Shown here: positions 36,885-46,155 of the stretch, piece after piece
Numbering within the stretch: the first letter of the stretch is position 1
How the letters are laid out: each line of letters starts with the position of its first letter
Assembly: GCF_002420705.1 (NCBI RefSeq)
Contig: NZ_DIIM01000032.1
Location: forward strand, 1-64,000
DNA length: 64,000 bases
Direction: 5' to 3'
Source of the DNA: Sphingobacterium sp. UBA5670
GTDB taxonomy: Bacteria > Bacteroidota > Bacteroidia > Sphingobacteriales > Sphingobacteriaceae
Made by a program: the position numbers and the translations under genes
Notes under the pieces: model-generated
The model's database searches: none
Told to the model about the DNA's origin: nothing
The model's input: only the letters and a program-made list of their open reading frames with translations

Positions 36885-37343
36885 ATGCAGTTCGACGAAA
36901 TTGACCGCAAATTATTGCATTTTCTACAGGAAGACGCAAAACAAACGACTAAAGAACTTTCCTATAAACTCAACTTATCCGTAACAGCAGTCTATGAACG
37001 TGTGCGTAAGCTCGAAAATACGGGAATTATCAAAGGCTATGTCGCAATACTCGATAGACAGAAAATAGCCAAAGATTTTTTGGTATTATGTCATGTTAAA
37101 TTAGCGCAGCACAAAAAGGAGTTTATCCTACAATTTGAAAAAGAGGTGATGAATCTTCAGGAGGTAACGGAATGCTTCCACGTTAGTGGTGATTACGACT
37201 ATATTCTGAAGATATGTGTTCAGGACATGGCAGATTACCGTAATTTTATGCTAACAAAACTAACAAGTCTACAGCATATCGCAAGCACCCATAGTTCCTT
37301 TATGATCGCTGAAGTGAAAAACACAATAGCAATAAGTCTGTAA
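36885..37343 (+). CDS. Lrp/AsnC family transcription regulator
   Basis: A 152-residue protein from the ATG at 36885; the frame opens at a GTG seven codons earlier. The helix-turn-helix is DEIDRKLLHFLQEDAKQTTK, then NLSVTAVYERVRKLENTGII. The RAM effector domain follows (VLCHVKLAQHKKEF, then VTECFHVSGDYDYILKI). This is the standard length and layout. It is divergent from the Cys/Met PLP enzyme. By analogy with MdeR and the methionine gamma-lyase gene of Pseudomonas putida, it probably controls that enzyme in response to an amino acid. Confidence 0.9.
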   Translation: MQFDEIDRKLLHFLQEDAKQTTKELSYKLNLSVTAVYERVRKLENTGIIKGYVAILDRQKIAKDFLVLCHVKLAQHKKEFILQFEKEVMNLQEVTECFHVSGDYDYILKICVQDMADYRNFMLTKLTSLQHIASTHSSFMIAEVKNTIAISL

Positions 37344-37347
37344 GAAC

Positions 37348-38370
37348 TTAAACTAGAACACCATTTTTCGATGCAATGGGTTCTGGAAGATCCTTATCAC
37401 CTATCATTTGCAATACATCAATTTCTATTGTCCTACAAATGGATAGCATAGGTATGTCAAACATAAGTCCTCCAAAAGGATTCTCGGTATAATCCCCTAC
37501 CAATTCCATTACAATATAGATCCATCCAATGACCACACAAAAAGGAATACTTGTCCATATTCCCCAATCTCCCAATTTTGCAAATTCGTTCACTAGCCCT
37601 AATGGAAGCAGGATAATGAGGATAACATTAAAGACAAATGCTGTACTGGCAAACTGCCTTGGTGAAGGAAATTTTTTTATTCTTTCCGCCTGTCCTTGAT
37701 AATCGTAAAACTGATTGAGGCAATTCTGTAATTGAGTTTGGTTGAAATCCGAAATAATTCTATCATTCTTCAACGCATTAACTTCCTTTGCCTGCTTCGA
37801 AATCAAAAAAGTCGCAAAATTCTTGTATTCGCGCTGTAATTTAAGTTCTTCTGTAGGAAGATATTTATGCAAAAAAATAGATGTTCTACTGTAATCAGGA
37901 AAGCCGGCTTTTATCAGTCTATTCCTTTTAACATTCATTGAACCAAAGTGTTTTTTTAAACTGATATGCTCCCATTCGGTCGGGACGAGCAATTGCTCGC
38001 GAAAAGTATACAGCCAGGCAATGTGGCGGTAAGCAATCCTTTTTCTTCTCTCCTCTAAATCTGTATGATCGCCATCTTCGGTATCAAATGCATACAACAT
38101 CGCCGTAAAAGAACGGCTCGAATTGACGATTCCGCCCCAAATCTTTCGGGCTTCCCAAAGTCGGTCATAGGCTTGATTATTTTTAAAACCAACGTAAAAC
38201 GCCTCTGCAGTTCCAATCAATGCCAAGGGAACCCATGGAATTATCATCCACTGCCAATTAAAAAAATAATAAATGACCGCCACCAAGGAACACCATAACG
38301 TAAGCCATATCAAATGTGCTCCGGCTAGATTGAATATTTGTCGATAGTTAAAATACTTGGTTGTGATCAT
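37348..38370 (-). CDS. Bestrophin-like anion channel family protein
   Basis: A 340-residue membrane protein of the bestrophin/UPF0187 (YneE) family. Hydrophobic segments occur near residues 18-35, 38-55, 240-260 and 268-290. The family signatures ALIGTAEAFYVGFKNNQAYDR, where the RW-type stretch DRLWEARKIWGGIVNSSR follows, and ENPFGG near the end are present. Bacterial bestrophins conduct ions across the inner membrane. A 16-bp palindrome lies 41 bp upstream of the start. Confidence 0.85.
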   Translation of the reverse strand: MITTKYFNYRQIFNLAGAHLIWLTLWCSLVAVIYYFFNWQWMIIPWVPLALIGTAEAFYVGFKNNQAYDRLWEARKIWGGIVNSSRSFTAMLYAFDTEDGDHTDLEERRKRIAYRHIAWLYTFREQLLVPTEWEHISLKKHFGSMNVKRNRLIKAGFPDYSRTSIFLHKYLPTEELKLQREYKNFATFLISKQAKEVNALKNDRIISDFNQTQLQNCLNQFYDYQGQAERIKKFPSPRQFASTAFVFNVILIILLPLGLVNEFAKLGDWGIWTSIPFCVVIGWIYIVMELVGDYTENPFGGLMFDIPMLSICRTIEIDVLQMIGDKDLPEPIASKNGVLV

Positions 38371-38708
38371 AAAATATCAATATCTCCATTATTAAAAAAC
38401 GTTATGAAAGTACAATTTAAATTGTAACTGTCCAATACTTCAAATTGTTTTCGGAACAATGATTTTTTATCTTTTCATTTTAGCAAAAACGAATCTACAA
38501 AGTACAACATAGTTCATCATGAAATCTACCCCTTCTATCCCTAAAACAGCATGTTATATCCAAAAAAAATGGCTAATAGGCTAAAAACCTTTTTTACTTG
38601 GTCGGTGCCCCCCCCTGAAAACAAGTAGATCATACTATTGTATATTTTTATTCGTTTAATTAGTTTTAACCTCATTGAACAAAGTACTGACAAACATATC
38701 TCAATATT
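38371..38708. other. Intergenic region with a 16-bp palindrome
   Basis: TACAATTTAAATTGTA (38411-38426) is a perfect inverted repeat upstream of the bestrophin gene, possibly an operator. The rest holds a short A/T tract, a C8 run near 38610 and no credible gene. Confidence 0.4.
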
Positions 38709-39248
38709 ATGATGAAGATAAAAGCGTTTACCCTAACTATTTTCCTTTTTTTATTTGCGGCGACAACCTTTGCGCAGAACAAAGCTGAGTTAAAATCGCT
38801 GTTAAATAAAAACCGAGAATTTATCTTTCCACAGACAGTGGATAAAATTGCTCAAGCATTGAACGTAAAAACGGTCTTCTATGAAGATGCCAATGGCGAA
38901 AAGTATGCAAAATGGATCACTAAATCCGGTTTAGAACTCTATAGCAATTACCAAGCTGATAAATCAGTTAATGAGATCTTTTTTGATATTCCAGAAGACA
39001 AGTTCCTGGTTGTTGAAGGATTGCCCTTCGATCTAGCAATCAATAAAACAACGCTCGATGAGGCGCTATCAAAATTCAGTCGTCACGATGTAAAAAGAGA
39101 AAAACTTGATGCTGGTGGCTCTTTTCCCGAAGGTACCCGACTTACGATGAAAACAGGCACACATTTCACTACCTTACTTTTTGACAATAAGAATCTTTTG
39201 AAATTCATGGGCTTGACAACGTCGCTAATTGATCCCGCTGCCAATTAA
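38709..39248 (+). CDS. Secreted protein of unknown function (179 aa)
   Basis: A signal peptide (MMKIKAFTLTIFLFLFAATTFAQ) leads to a mature domain of about 155 residues that I cannot assign. It has alternating strands such as VKTVFYEDANGEKYAKWITK and VNEIFFDIPEDKFLVVEGLP, and ends with HFTTLLFDNKNLLKFMGL. The pattern suggests a small beta-rich periplasmic protein. There is no lipobox and no metal or disulfide motif. It is a lone gene. Confidence 0.65.
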   Translation: MMKIKAFTLTIFLFLFAATTFAQNKAELKSLLNKNREFIFPQTVDKIAQALNVKTVFYEDANGEKYAKWITKSGLELYSNYQADKSVNEIFFDIPEDKFLVVEGLPFDLAINKTTLDEALSKFSRHDVKREKLDAGGSFPEGTRLTMKTGTHFTTLLFDNKNLLKFMGLTTSLIDPAAN

Positions 39249-39287
39249 GGGCAAGGGGGTCAAGATCAGATTTTTACGATTTGTCAG

Positions 39288-39857
39288 CTATGTCGCCCAG
39301 GCATGATCACCCTTTTGATAAGGGAAATCACCATCATATTTCCCTGGGATTTTCACATAACGGAACACTTCGGTTGCACCCAATTTTGAGGTAAAAAACG
39401 TAAGAAGGGTAAGCTGCTTAAACAAGGTAAAAAAATGAGGCAGTTCACCCGCTATTTTCTTTTCATCGTAATCTTGTGCTTCCCTGTCCAACATATCGAC
39501 AAAGGCCGTTTGATCTTTCTTTCCGAGCTGCTGAAATCGATTTCCAAATTCTTTTTCTGCACGTTCGTCAATTCCAGCTATTCCAGCCAAGAAAACCACC
39601 TGTTCCTCAGCGCTATAACAGTCACGTACCATAATCGGAATAACTGCTCCCACACCTGCTTCTTTGGCTCCCGGCGTTTTCGTTCTTGGCAGAATAGCCT
39701 CCGCAAGGTCGGCTAGAAAGTCTATTGATTTTGGGTCAAACAGCGTTTCGACGTCTTTCGAAGCAGATCGCTGACATCCTTCCAAAAATAACGAAGCTCC
39801 AATGACAGTTCCGCCCATAAGCAAGGTCACACGTTTTATTGCTTCTCTTCTATTCAT
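39288..39857 (-). CDS. Gluconate 2-dehydrogenase subunit 3-like protein
   Basis: A 189-residue small subunit of a periplasmic flavoprotein dehydrogenase. The N-terminus has a twin-arginine-like signal (NRREAIKRVTLLMGG) followed by a Cys in LFLEGC, so export by Tat with lipid attachment is likely. ILPRTKTPGAKEAGVGAVI is the family signature (conserved P-x-T-x-x-P-G-A). It starts 18 bp after the GMC oxidoreductase gene and would help export or assemble that flavoprotein. Confidence 0.85.
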   Translation of the reverse strand: MNRREAIKRVTLLMGGTVIGASLFLEGCQRSASKDVETLFDPKSIDFLADLAEAILPRTKTPGAKEAGVGAVIPIMVRDCYSAEEQVVFLAGIAGIDERAEKEFGNRFQQLGKKDQTAFVDMLDREAQDYDEKKIAGELPHFFTLFKQLTLLTFFTSKLGATEVFRYVKIPGKYDGDFPYQKGDHAWAT

Positions 39858-39875
39858 AATTATGAGATGATAAAA

Positions 39876-41564
39876 TTAAAGATTTCCTTTTTTCAATTCA
39901 CTGACAGCAAAATCTACAGCCCTTGCTGTAAAAGCCATATAGGTAAGCGACGGATTTACACAGGAAGATGAGGTCATGAAGGCTCCATCTGTTACAAATA
40001 CATTTTTTGCATCCCAGACTTGGTTAAATTGATTTAATACCGAAGTTTTCGGATCTTTACCCATCCGCGCTGTTCCCATTTCGTGAATTCCCTGCCCCAT
40101 GCTAAACCCATTGTCGTAGCTTTTTACATCTTTTACGCCAATAGACTCTAACATTTCCATCATCTCATTGCTCGCATCAACTCGTATTTTCCGCTCATTC
40201 TCCCTGATCTCGGCATCAATTGCCAACACGGGTAGCCCCCACTTATCCTTTATAGCGGAATCCAATACAACTTTATTTTCATGGTATGGCAGTATTTCAC
40301 CAAATGATGTGAAACCTATTCCCCAGCTTCCTGGCTCAGCAATCGCGTCTTTCCAGGCTCCGCCCACAGCCATATTATCGACCTTCCCTGACCATTGGCC
40401 CCTCGAGGCTCCGCCCTGATAGCCAAAACCGCGAATATAATCTCTCTTCTTTGTATCTCCGGCAATATTAGCAAAACGAGGTACATACAATCCATTAGCT
40501 CGTCGTCCAAAAATGTACTTATCCTCATAGCCTTCGACTCTACCCCCGGCGCCACTATTTAGCATGTGGTCCATCAGATTATGTCCTAGTTCACCGCTGC
40601 TGCTTCCTAATCCACCTTCCCACACATCAGTAGCCGAATTCATCAATATCCAAGTGGAATTTAAAGTCGATGCACATACAAAGACAATTTTGGCAAAATA
40701 CGTATAGGTTTGATTCGTCTCCGCATCAACGATTTCTACCCCTTTAGCTTTCTGGGTATCTTTATCATAAATAATGCTCTTTACAATTGAAAACGGTCGC
40801 AAGGTTAGTTTTCCGGTCTTGATGGCAGCTGGTAATGTAGAAGACTGTGTGCTGAAATAAGCGCCGAAATTGCAACCGAGCCAACATTTATTCTGGTATT
40901 GACAGTTAACGCGACCATGATGGGGCACCGTAATGTTGGCTACCCGACCGATTATAAAGTGCCGTTTGCCCTGGTAACGTCTTTTCAGGCGTTCTGCAAG
41001 ATCCTTTTCCACAATATTCATATCCATCGGTGGCATAAAATCGCCATCAGGCAGTACTGCAATACCGTCTTTGTTACCCGAAATACCGGCAAATTTTTCA
41101 ACATAACTGTACCAGGGTGCTATGTCTTTATAACGTACAGGCCAATCAACACCATGGCCGTCCTTGCTATTAGCCTCAAAGTCAATATCTGAAAGTCGAT
41201 AGCTCTGTCTTCCCCACATCAGCGAGCGCCCACCAACATGATATCCTCTAAACCAATTAAAGGGCTTGACTTCCTTATAGGGGCTTTCTGTCTCATTGGT
41301 CCAAAAGTCAATATTTCCTTCGTTCATCCATTGATTTTTAATCCCAAAAGGTAAATAGTGCTGCGCAAGATCCAGTGGCACCTTACCCCGATGCGGAAAA
41401 TCCCAGGGATCTTTGTTTGGTGATGGATAGTCTTTGATATGCTCAATATTGCGTCCCCTTTCTAACATGATGGTCTTAAGACCACGCTCTGTTAGTTCCT
41501 TAGCTGCCCAGCCACCCGTGATTCCAGACCCGATGACAATAGCATCATAAACATTATTTGCCAT
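39876..41564 (-). CDS. GMC family oxidoreductase (sugar/glycoside dehydrogenase type)
   Basis: A 562-residue FAD enzyme. The dinucleotide fold motif is AIVIGSGITGGWAAKELTER (9-28). GRSLMWGRQSYRLSD is the GMC signature region, HEMGTARMG a conserved active-site stretch, and SSCVNPSLTYMAFTARA the C-terminal FAD and catalytic region. It has no signal of its own and would be exported with the subunit-3 partner, as in gluconate 2-dehydrogenases and glucoside 3-dehydrogenases. The neighbouring Gfo/Idh and TIM-barrel genes suggest sugar C3 oxidation, but this is inference. Confidence 0.88.
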   Translation of the reverse strand: MANNVYDAIVIGSGITGGWAAKELTERGLKTIMLERGRNIEHIKDYPSPNKDPWDFPHRGKVPLDLAQHYLPFGIKNQWMNEGNIDFWTNETESPYKEVKPFNWFRGYHVGGRSLMWGRQSYRLSDIDFEANSKDGHGVDWPVRYKDIAPWYSYVEKFAGISGNKDGIAVLPDGDFMPPMDMNIVEKDLAERLKRRYQGKRHFIIGRVANITVPHHGRVNCQYQNKCWLGCNFGAYFSTQSSTLPAAIKTGKLTLRPFSIVKSIIYDKDTQKAKGVEIVDAETNQTYTYFAKIVFVCASTLNSTWILMNSATDVWEGGLGSSSGELGHNLMDHMLNSGAGGRVEGYEDKYIFGRRANGLYVPRFANIAGDTKKRDYIRGFGYQGGASRGQWSGKVDNMAVGGAWKDAIAEPGSWGIGFTSFGEILPYHENKVVLDSAIKDKWGLPVLAIDAEIRENERKIRVDASNEMMEMLESIGVKDVKSYDNGFSMGQGIHEMGTARMGKDPKTSVLNQFNQVWDAKNVFVTDGAFMTSSSCVNPSLTYMAFTARAVDFAVSELKKGNL

Positions 41565-41746
41565 GTAATTTTTAATTGGTTTATTTGGTTATTACTCCTT
41601 CGGATACATTTCCAAATCGAAACTGCTCCGCAACCCAAAGCTACTCACGGACCCGACAGTGAAACGCTATTGACAAGACTATTCAATTTCTTCTCAAAGA
41701 GATAGAAAGTATCTTCTAAAACAAGTTTAAGGTTTTTTTTTGATTT

Positions 41747-41766
41747 AATTGCAACCGGTTGCAATT
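41747..41766. promoter_or_regulatory. Perfect 20-bp LacI-type operator palindrome
   Basis: AATTGCAACCGGTTGCAATT is a perfect palindrome with the central CG typical of LacI-family sites. It lies in the 343-bp divergent spacer, 141 bp before the sugar-isomerase start and 182 bp before the GMC gene. No LacI gene is seen nearby. The rest of the spacer holds no gene. Confidence 0.7.
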
Positions 41767-41907
41767 TTTTGTAATATTGTATTAAACAAGCTGGTAGCTT
41801 GGATAACCAGATTATAATATTATAAACTATAGACCAAATCAACGCATTAAACTAGTCTTAAATTGATCTATTTAGTGTTTTCCATGGTCTCTTCAAAACG
41901 TAACAAT

Positions 41908-42960
41908 ATGACAACAATTAAAGGTCCTGCCATCTTTCTTGCACAATTTATCGGGGATGAAGCTCCATTTAACTCCTTGGACTCTATCTGCCAGTGGGCT
42001 GCTGCACTTGGCTATAAGGGTATACAACTTCCAACCTTGGATGCCCGTTTTATCGATCTAGAAAAGGCAGCACTCGATAAAAGCTATGCACTTGATCTAA
42101 AAGCTAAAGTTCAGTCTTTTGGATTGGAAATCACCGAGCTTTCAACTCATCTACAAGGGCAATTAGTAGCTGTAAATCCAAGTTTCGATGATCTATTTGA
42201 TGCTTTTGCGCCACAGCATTTACATGGTAATCCTCAAGCACGACAACAGTGGGCGATCCAGCAATTAAAATATGCCGTACAAGCTTCCCACAATCTCGGG
42301 CTTAAAGCACTGGCCACCTTTAGTGGAGCCTTTCTATGGCCATTTATATACCCTTGGCCGCAAAGACCTGCTAATCTGATTGAAACCGGATTTGCCGAAC
42401 TTGCAAAATTATGGTTACCTATTCTTGATGAATGTGAAGTGTACGATGTCGACCTCTGTTATGAATTACATCCTGGCGAGGATCTCCATGACGGTGTCAC
42501 TTTCGATCTATTTTTAGCGAATGTAAATTACCACAAACGGGCAAACATTCTCTATGATCCCTCCCACTTTGTCCTTCAATGTCTTGACTACCTTCAGTTC
42601 ATCGATATCTATCACGAGCGAATTAAAATGTTTCATGTCAAAGATGCTGAGTTTACTCCTTCTGGCCGCCAGGGCGTCTATGGTGGCTTTCAGAGCTGGC
42701 AATCAAGAGCTGGCCGATTCAGATCAATTGGCGACGGACAGGTTGATTTTAAATCTATATTTACCAAACTCACACAATATGACTTTCAAGGCTGGGCAGT
42801 ACTGGAATGGGAATGTGCGTTCAAAAATTCCGAGGACGGTGCACGGGAAGGCGCTTTGCATATAAAAGATTATATTATTCGTGTTACCGATAAAGCATTC
42901 GATAATTTTGCTGCTGTCGAAACAAATGACAGTCTTAATCGCAAACTATTGGGTCTGTAA
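41908..42960 (+). CDS. Sugar phosphate isomerase/epimerase family protein (TIM barrel)
   Basis: A 350-residue cytosolic protein of the xylose-isomerase-like TIM barrel family. The ATG at 41908 (MTTIKGPAIFLAQF) is the best of three possible starts. Visible features are GYKGIQLPTLDAR, CYELHPGEDLHDGVTFD with the metal-binding Glu/His, NILYDPSHFVLQ, IKMFHVKDAEF and AVLEWEC. Such enzymes isomerise or epimerise sugars or inositol-like keto compounds with a divalent metal. The gene is followed after 31 bp by a Gfo/Idh enzyme, forming an operon. Confidence 0.88.
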   Translation: MTTIKGPAIFLAQFIGDEAPFNSLDSICQWAAALGYKGIQLPTLDARFIDLEKAALDKSYALDLKAKVQSFGLEITELSTHLQGQLVAVNPSFDDLFDAFAPQHLHGNPQARQQWAIQQLKYAVQASHNLGLKALATFSGAFLWPFIYPWPQRPANLIETGFAELAKLWLPILDECEVYDVDLCYELHPGEDLHDGVTFDLFLANVNYHKRANILYDPSHFVLQCLDYLQFIDIYHERIKMFHVKDAEFTPSGRQGVYGGFQSWQSRAGRFRSIGDGQVDFKSIFTKLTQYDFQGWAVLEWECAFKNSEDGAREGALHIKDYIIRVTDKAFDNFAAVETNDSLNRKLLGL

Positions 42961-42991
42961 ACAATGATACCGTCATTATAAATTTAACTTT

Positions 42992-44149
42992 ATGAGCAAT
43001 ATGAAACTAAAAATGGGAATGATTGGCGGGGGGAAAAATGCCTTCATAGGTGCGGTGCATCGCATGGCCGCGGGAATCGATGGCCACATTGAATTATGCT
43101 GCGGCGCATTGAGTTCTGACCCTGTTGTTGCAAAAGAATCCGGTGAACTTCTGGGACTTCCAAAAGAAAGGGTTTATGCGAGTTACCGGGAAATGATTGT
43201 GCGGGAAAGTGAACTTTCTCCAGATGACCGCATGAATTTCGTCAGCATTGTCACACCTAATTTCGCTCATTTTGAACCTGCAATGATGGCTCTGGAATAT
43301 GGTTTTCATGTTGTGCTGGAAAAACCTATGACTTTTACGCTGGAACAGGCGCTGCTGCTACAGAAAAAGGTAGAAGAAACGGGATTGATGCTCTGCGTTA
43401 CTTATACCTACTCCGCATATCCAATGGTAAAGCAGGCCCGTCAGCTTGTTAGAGACGGCCAATTAGGTACTATTAGAAAAATTATGGTTGAGTATCCTCA
43501 AGGCTGGCTGAGTAAAATGATCGAAAATGGACTTTCACTAGCCTTTTGGCGGACAGATCCCGAAAAGAGTGGTAAAAGTGGTTGCATGGGTGACATAGGA
43601 TCACACGCAGCACATTTGGCAGAATATATTTCAGGCTTGAAAATCACTAAAATGTGTGCCGATCTTCAAACCTTCGTAGCGGGAAGAAAACTTGAAGATG
43701 ACGGTAATGTATTACTTGGCTTTGAAAATGGTGCTACCGGCGTACTATCGGCCTCTCAGGTCGCTGCGGGAGAAGAGAATGCGCTAAAAATTAGATTATA
43801 TGGTGAACATGGGGGATTGGAATGGAACCAACAGGATGCTAACACACTCTTATTTAAACAGCTCGATGCGCCAACGCAAATATTTCGGGCAGGTCAACAA
43901 TATCTTTCTTCAAGTGCAAAACACAATATTCGTTTGCCTGCCGGTCACCCCGAAGGCTATATTGAGGCTTTTGCAAATATCTATAGAAATTTTGCGGTCT
44001 CTCTTTTGGCCACCATGCAAGGCATAGAGCCAACGGAAGAACATAAGGACTTTCCAACTGTTACTGATGGCGTTCGTGGCATGAAATTTCTAGAAACGGT
44101 AATTGCTTCAGGAAAATCAGAACAAAAATGGACCGATTTTTTAACTTAA
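42992..44149 (+). CDS. Gfo/Idh/MocA family oxidoreductase
   Basis: A 385-residue NAD(P)-dependent dehydrogenase. The Rossmann motif KMGMIGGGKNAFIGAVHRMA is at the N-terminus, EKPMTF (the conserved Glu-Lys-Pro) comes in the middle of the first domain, and GDIGSHAAHLAEYISG carries the catalytic Asp and His. It lacks a signal peptide, so it acts in the cytosol. The gene is translated with the TIM-barrel isomerase. Members convert keto or hydroxy groups on sugars; a role on a 3-keto sugar made by the divergent GMC enzyme is plausible. Confidence 0.88.
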   Translation: MSNMKLKMGMIGGGKNAFIGAVHRMAAGIDGHIELCCGALSSDPVVAKESGELLGLPKERVYASYREMIVRESELSPDDRMNFVSIVTPNFAHFEPAMMALEYGFHVVLEKPMTFTLEQALLLQKKVEETGLMLCVTYTYSAYPMVKQARQLVRDGQLGTIRKIMVEYPQGWLSKMIENGLSLAFWRTDPEKSGKSGCMGDIGSHAAHLAEYISGLKITKMCADLQTFVAGRKLEDDGNVLLGFENGATGVLSASQVAAGEENALKIRLYGEHGGLEWNQQDANTLLFKQLDAPTQIFRAGQQYLSSSAKHNIRLPAGHPEGYIEAFANIYRNFAVSLLATMQGIEPTEEHKDFPTVTDGVRGMKFLETVIASGKSEQKWTDFLT

Positions 44150-44169
44150 ATACCAATTGATAGTGAATA

Positions 44170-44209
44170 ACCGATGTGGTTTGTCTGCTCGAATACAAAC
44201 CACATCGGT
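44170..44209. terminator. Terminator hairpin between Gfo/Idh and aspartyl protease genes
   Basis: Perfect 15-bp arms ACCGATGTGGTTTGT (44170-44184) and ACAAACCACATCGGT (44195-44209), 10-nt loop, between converging genes. It lacks a T run. Confidence 0.7.
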
Positions 44210-44216
44210 CCTATTG

Positions 44217-45443
44217 CTAGTTCTTCTTGATGGATGACGGTATTTGATTTAAATAACTTTCATAGTTTGAATAGGGTTCCTTGGTCCTTCCGTTTGGTTT
44301 TAGATAAAGAAATCCAGCTTTATTGTCTAAAATTACATTGAAATGGTTGAGAATCTGATTGCCAAACAAGCTCGATCTTCCGTTAGGTTTGGCCGGATCA
44401 GCCGCATTCGTCACAATATCTTTAAACTCTACATCAGCAATCGTAGCGTCTAAACGAATGATCTTTCGATTATTGATCACTGTCAGTGGCGTTAATTCAC
44501 TCCAAATATTACCTTTTCCTGTAAAATCTTCCCCTAGAAGCATGGTTCCATCACGTCCGGTATCAAAAAGAAACCAAAAATCATATTGCCGATTATTATG
44601 CCTAATAACAGCTTGAAACTTCGGCCGATTTTGCTCATAAAATACAGGAAGCTTTTTATACACACTTGTTTTCAACGGCAGATCGCGGTGAAGGACAAAT
44701 TCCATTTTATCGTAATCTATCTCAATAATATGATTGCGAAAAAAACTATTGCCTATAATGACGTCTTCATGGGATTTCATATTGCCAACCTCTGTTAACG
44801 AAACACCTTTCCAGTCAATCGAGCCGATCTTCAACTGATTTTCCAAACTTGTGCGTTCGCTATTCACCCCCTCTGTATTTGAAACCGTAGTAAACGAAGA
44901 AAATGATAAATCTAGCCGTTCTGAGCTATTCCTGTTCACAACACCAGTTCCAGCGCCTAAATCAAACTGTATACTTACCTCTTTTTTGTTAATTGACCCA
45001 TTCAAGAAAATTCGGGAACCAATGAGCCTAAATGGTATTCGAATAGGATATTGAAGCGTGCTATCCATTGAAGGTAGATCTGGCGGCAGCTGAGCACTTA
45101 TACGAACATAACAGGTATCTCTATTATTCAATAGAACAACAAAATCATAAGATTTGCCCGGTTCAGTGGCGAGGGTCAATTCTTCCTGATTTGTTTTGAA
45201 AACAACTGTGCTCTTCTTCGACGGAATATTGACGAAATAGGTATCTGGTTTTGTTAGGGGATCTAATTTCCAGTCAACGCGACAATGGGCGCCATCTTTA
45301 ATAACTACTTTCTCAGATGAGGCTTTAATGAGCGGGATTTTAACTTGGGAGAAGCTGTTCCACGCGGCTGAAAAAATAAAAATAATAACAAGAGTTAGGC
45401 GGGCTATATTGCCCTGGATTTTTTGATAGTTTAATGCTTTCAT
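44217..45443 (-). CDS. Secreted retropepsin-like aspartyl protease
   Basis: A 408-residue exported protein (signal around LVIIFIFSAAWNSFSQ). It has two halves of an aspartyl-protease fold. The first has IQFDLGAGTGVV with a D-x-G-A-G active-site motif, the second FLFDTGRDGTMLLGEDF with D-T-G-R. FGNQILNHFNVILDNKAGFLYL near the end is typical of bacterial retropepsin-like domains. The Asp pairs are in place, so catalysis is possible, although the substrate is unknown. It is a lone gene, convergent with the Gfo/Idh gene. Confidence 0.75.
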   Translation of the reverse strand: MKALNYQKIQGNIARLTLVIIFIFSAAWNSFSQVKIPLIKASSEKVVIKDGAHCRVDWKLDPLTKPDTYFVNIPSKKSTVVFKTNQEELTLATEPGKSYDFVVLLNNRDTCYVRISAQLPPDLPSMDSTLQYPIRIPFRLIGSRIFLNGSINKKEVSIQFDLGAGTGVVNRNSSERLDLSFSSFTTVSNTEGVNSERTSLENQLKIGSIDWKGVSLTEVGNMKSHEDVIIGNSFFRNHIIEIDYDKMEFVLHRDLPLKTSVYKKLPVFYEQNRPKFQAVIRHNNRQYDFWFLFDTGRDGTMLLGEDFTGKGNIWSELTPLTVINNRKIIRLDATIADVEFKDIVTNAADPAKPNGRSSLFGNQILNHFNVILDNKAGFLYLKPNGRTKEPYSNYESYLNQIPSSIKKN

Positions 45444-45549
45444 AATTTTGCTTTTTTGTCAAAATCAAAGAAAACAAATCGCAAAAGAAGAAGGCTAGTC
45501 TATCACCTGACAATGTCCCGACAGGTACCCGACAATTGCTTTAAGAAGC

Positions 45550-46092
45550 CTACAGAATACTAAAATCCGGCAAAATACGTTTATTTACATCTTTATTTAA
45601 TGCGATGGCATTGCGTAGTATAACAATCACATTCGCAAGAATCCAAAATAGTGGAATCAATAATTTCACATTACTTTCAACACCCAACCAATCATTGAGG
45701 ATAAATACCGCAAGCAACAATATAACAGCAATTAATGTGGATAAAATCTGAATAGAAATAAGCTGACGAATCTTGTGAGAATTCTGTTTTTTTAATAGCA
45801 TAATCGCAATTGGAACCAAAACATTTAATGGTGGCAGGATAGAAAACGGCAAAGAGGAAAGGTTGATGATTTTAACCCACAGCAGGTTTTCCGATTCCAC
45901 GCCAGTGCCAGGAGAAGAAAGCTCCGACTCATCAACGTCTAAAGCCTGGGCCAAAGCACGAAGGGTATAACCTTTGGGTGCCTGCCCTGCTTCAATCCGT
46001 TGAATCGTTCTAACAGAAATGCCCGATCTTTGTGCGACATCTTCCTGAGTCAGGTGATGCTTCTCCCGTAATAACTGCAATTTGCTCATCAT
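45550..46092 (-). CDS. XRE-family regulator with C-terminal membrane domain
   Basis: A 180-residue protein. Residues 3-55 are a clear Cro/C1-type helix-turn-helix (KLQLLREKHHLTQEDVAQRS, then SVRTIQRIEAGQ). After a short linker come three hydrophobic segments (about 80-98, 112-133 and 140-160) resembling DUF4870-type membrane domains. It could be a membrane-bound sensor that binds DNA near the membrane. The target is unknown. A CAAATTTA box (46112-46119) may be its -7 element. Confidence 0.8.
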   Translation of the reverse strand: MMSKLQLLREKHHLTQEDVAQRSGISVRTIQRIEAGQAPKGYTLRALAQALDVDESELSSPGTGVESENLLWVKIINLSSLPFSILPPLNVLVPIAIMLLKKQNSHKIRQLISIQILSTLIAVILLLAVFILNDWLGVESNVKLLIPLFWILANVIVILRNAIALNKDVNKRILPDFSIL

Positions 46093-46155
46093 AATAGTTT
46101 GATCCTCTGACCAAATTTACAGAATTAAAGATAAATAATTGTGTAAATTCAATTT

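Noticed and set aside
41645..41842. 65-codon minus-strand open frame across the LacI-type palindrome
   Set aside because: It occupies the divergent promoter region and spans the palindrome; it has no protein-like features.
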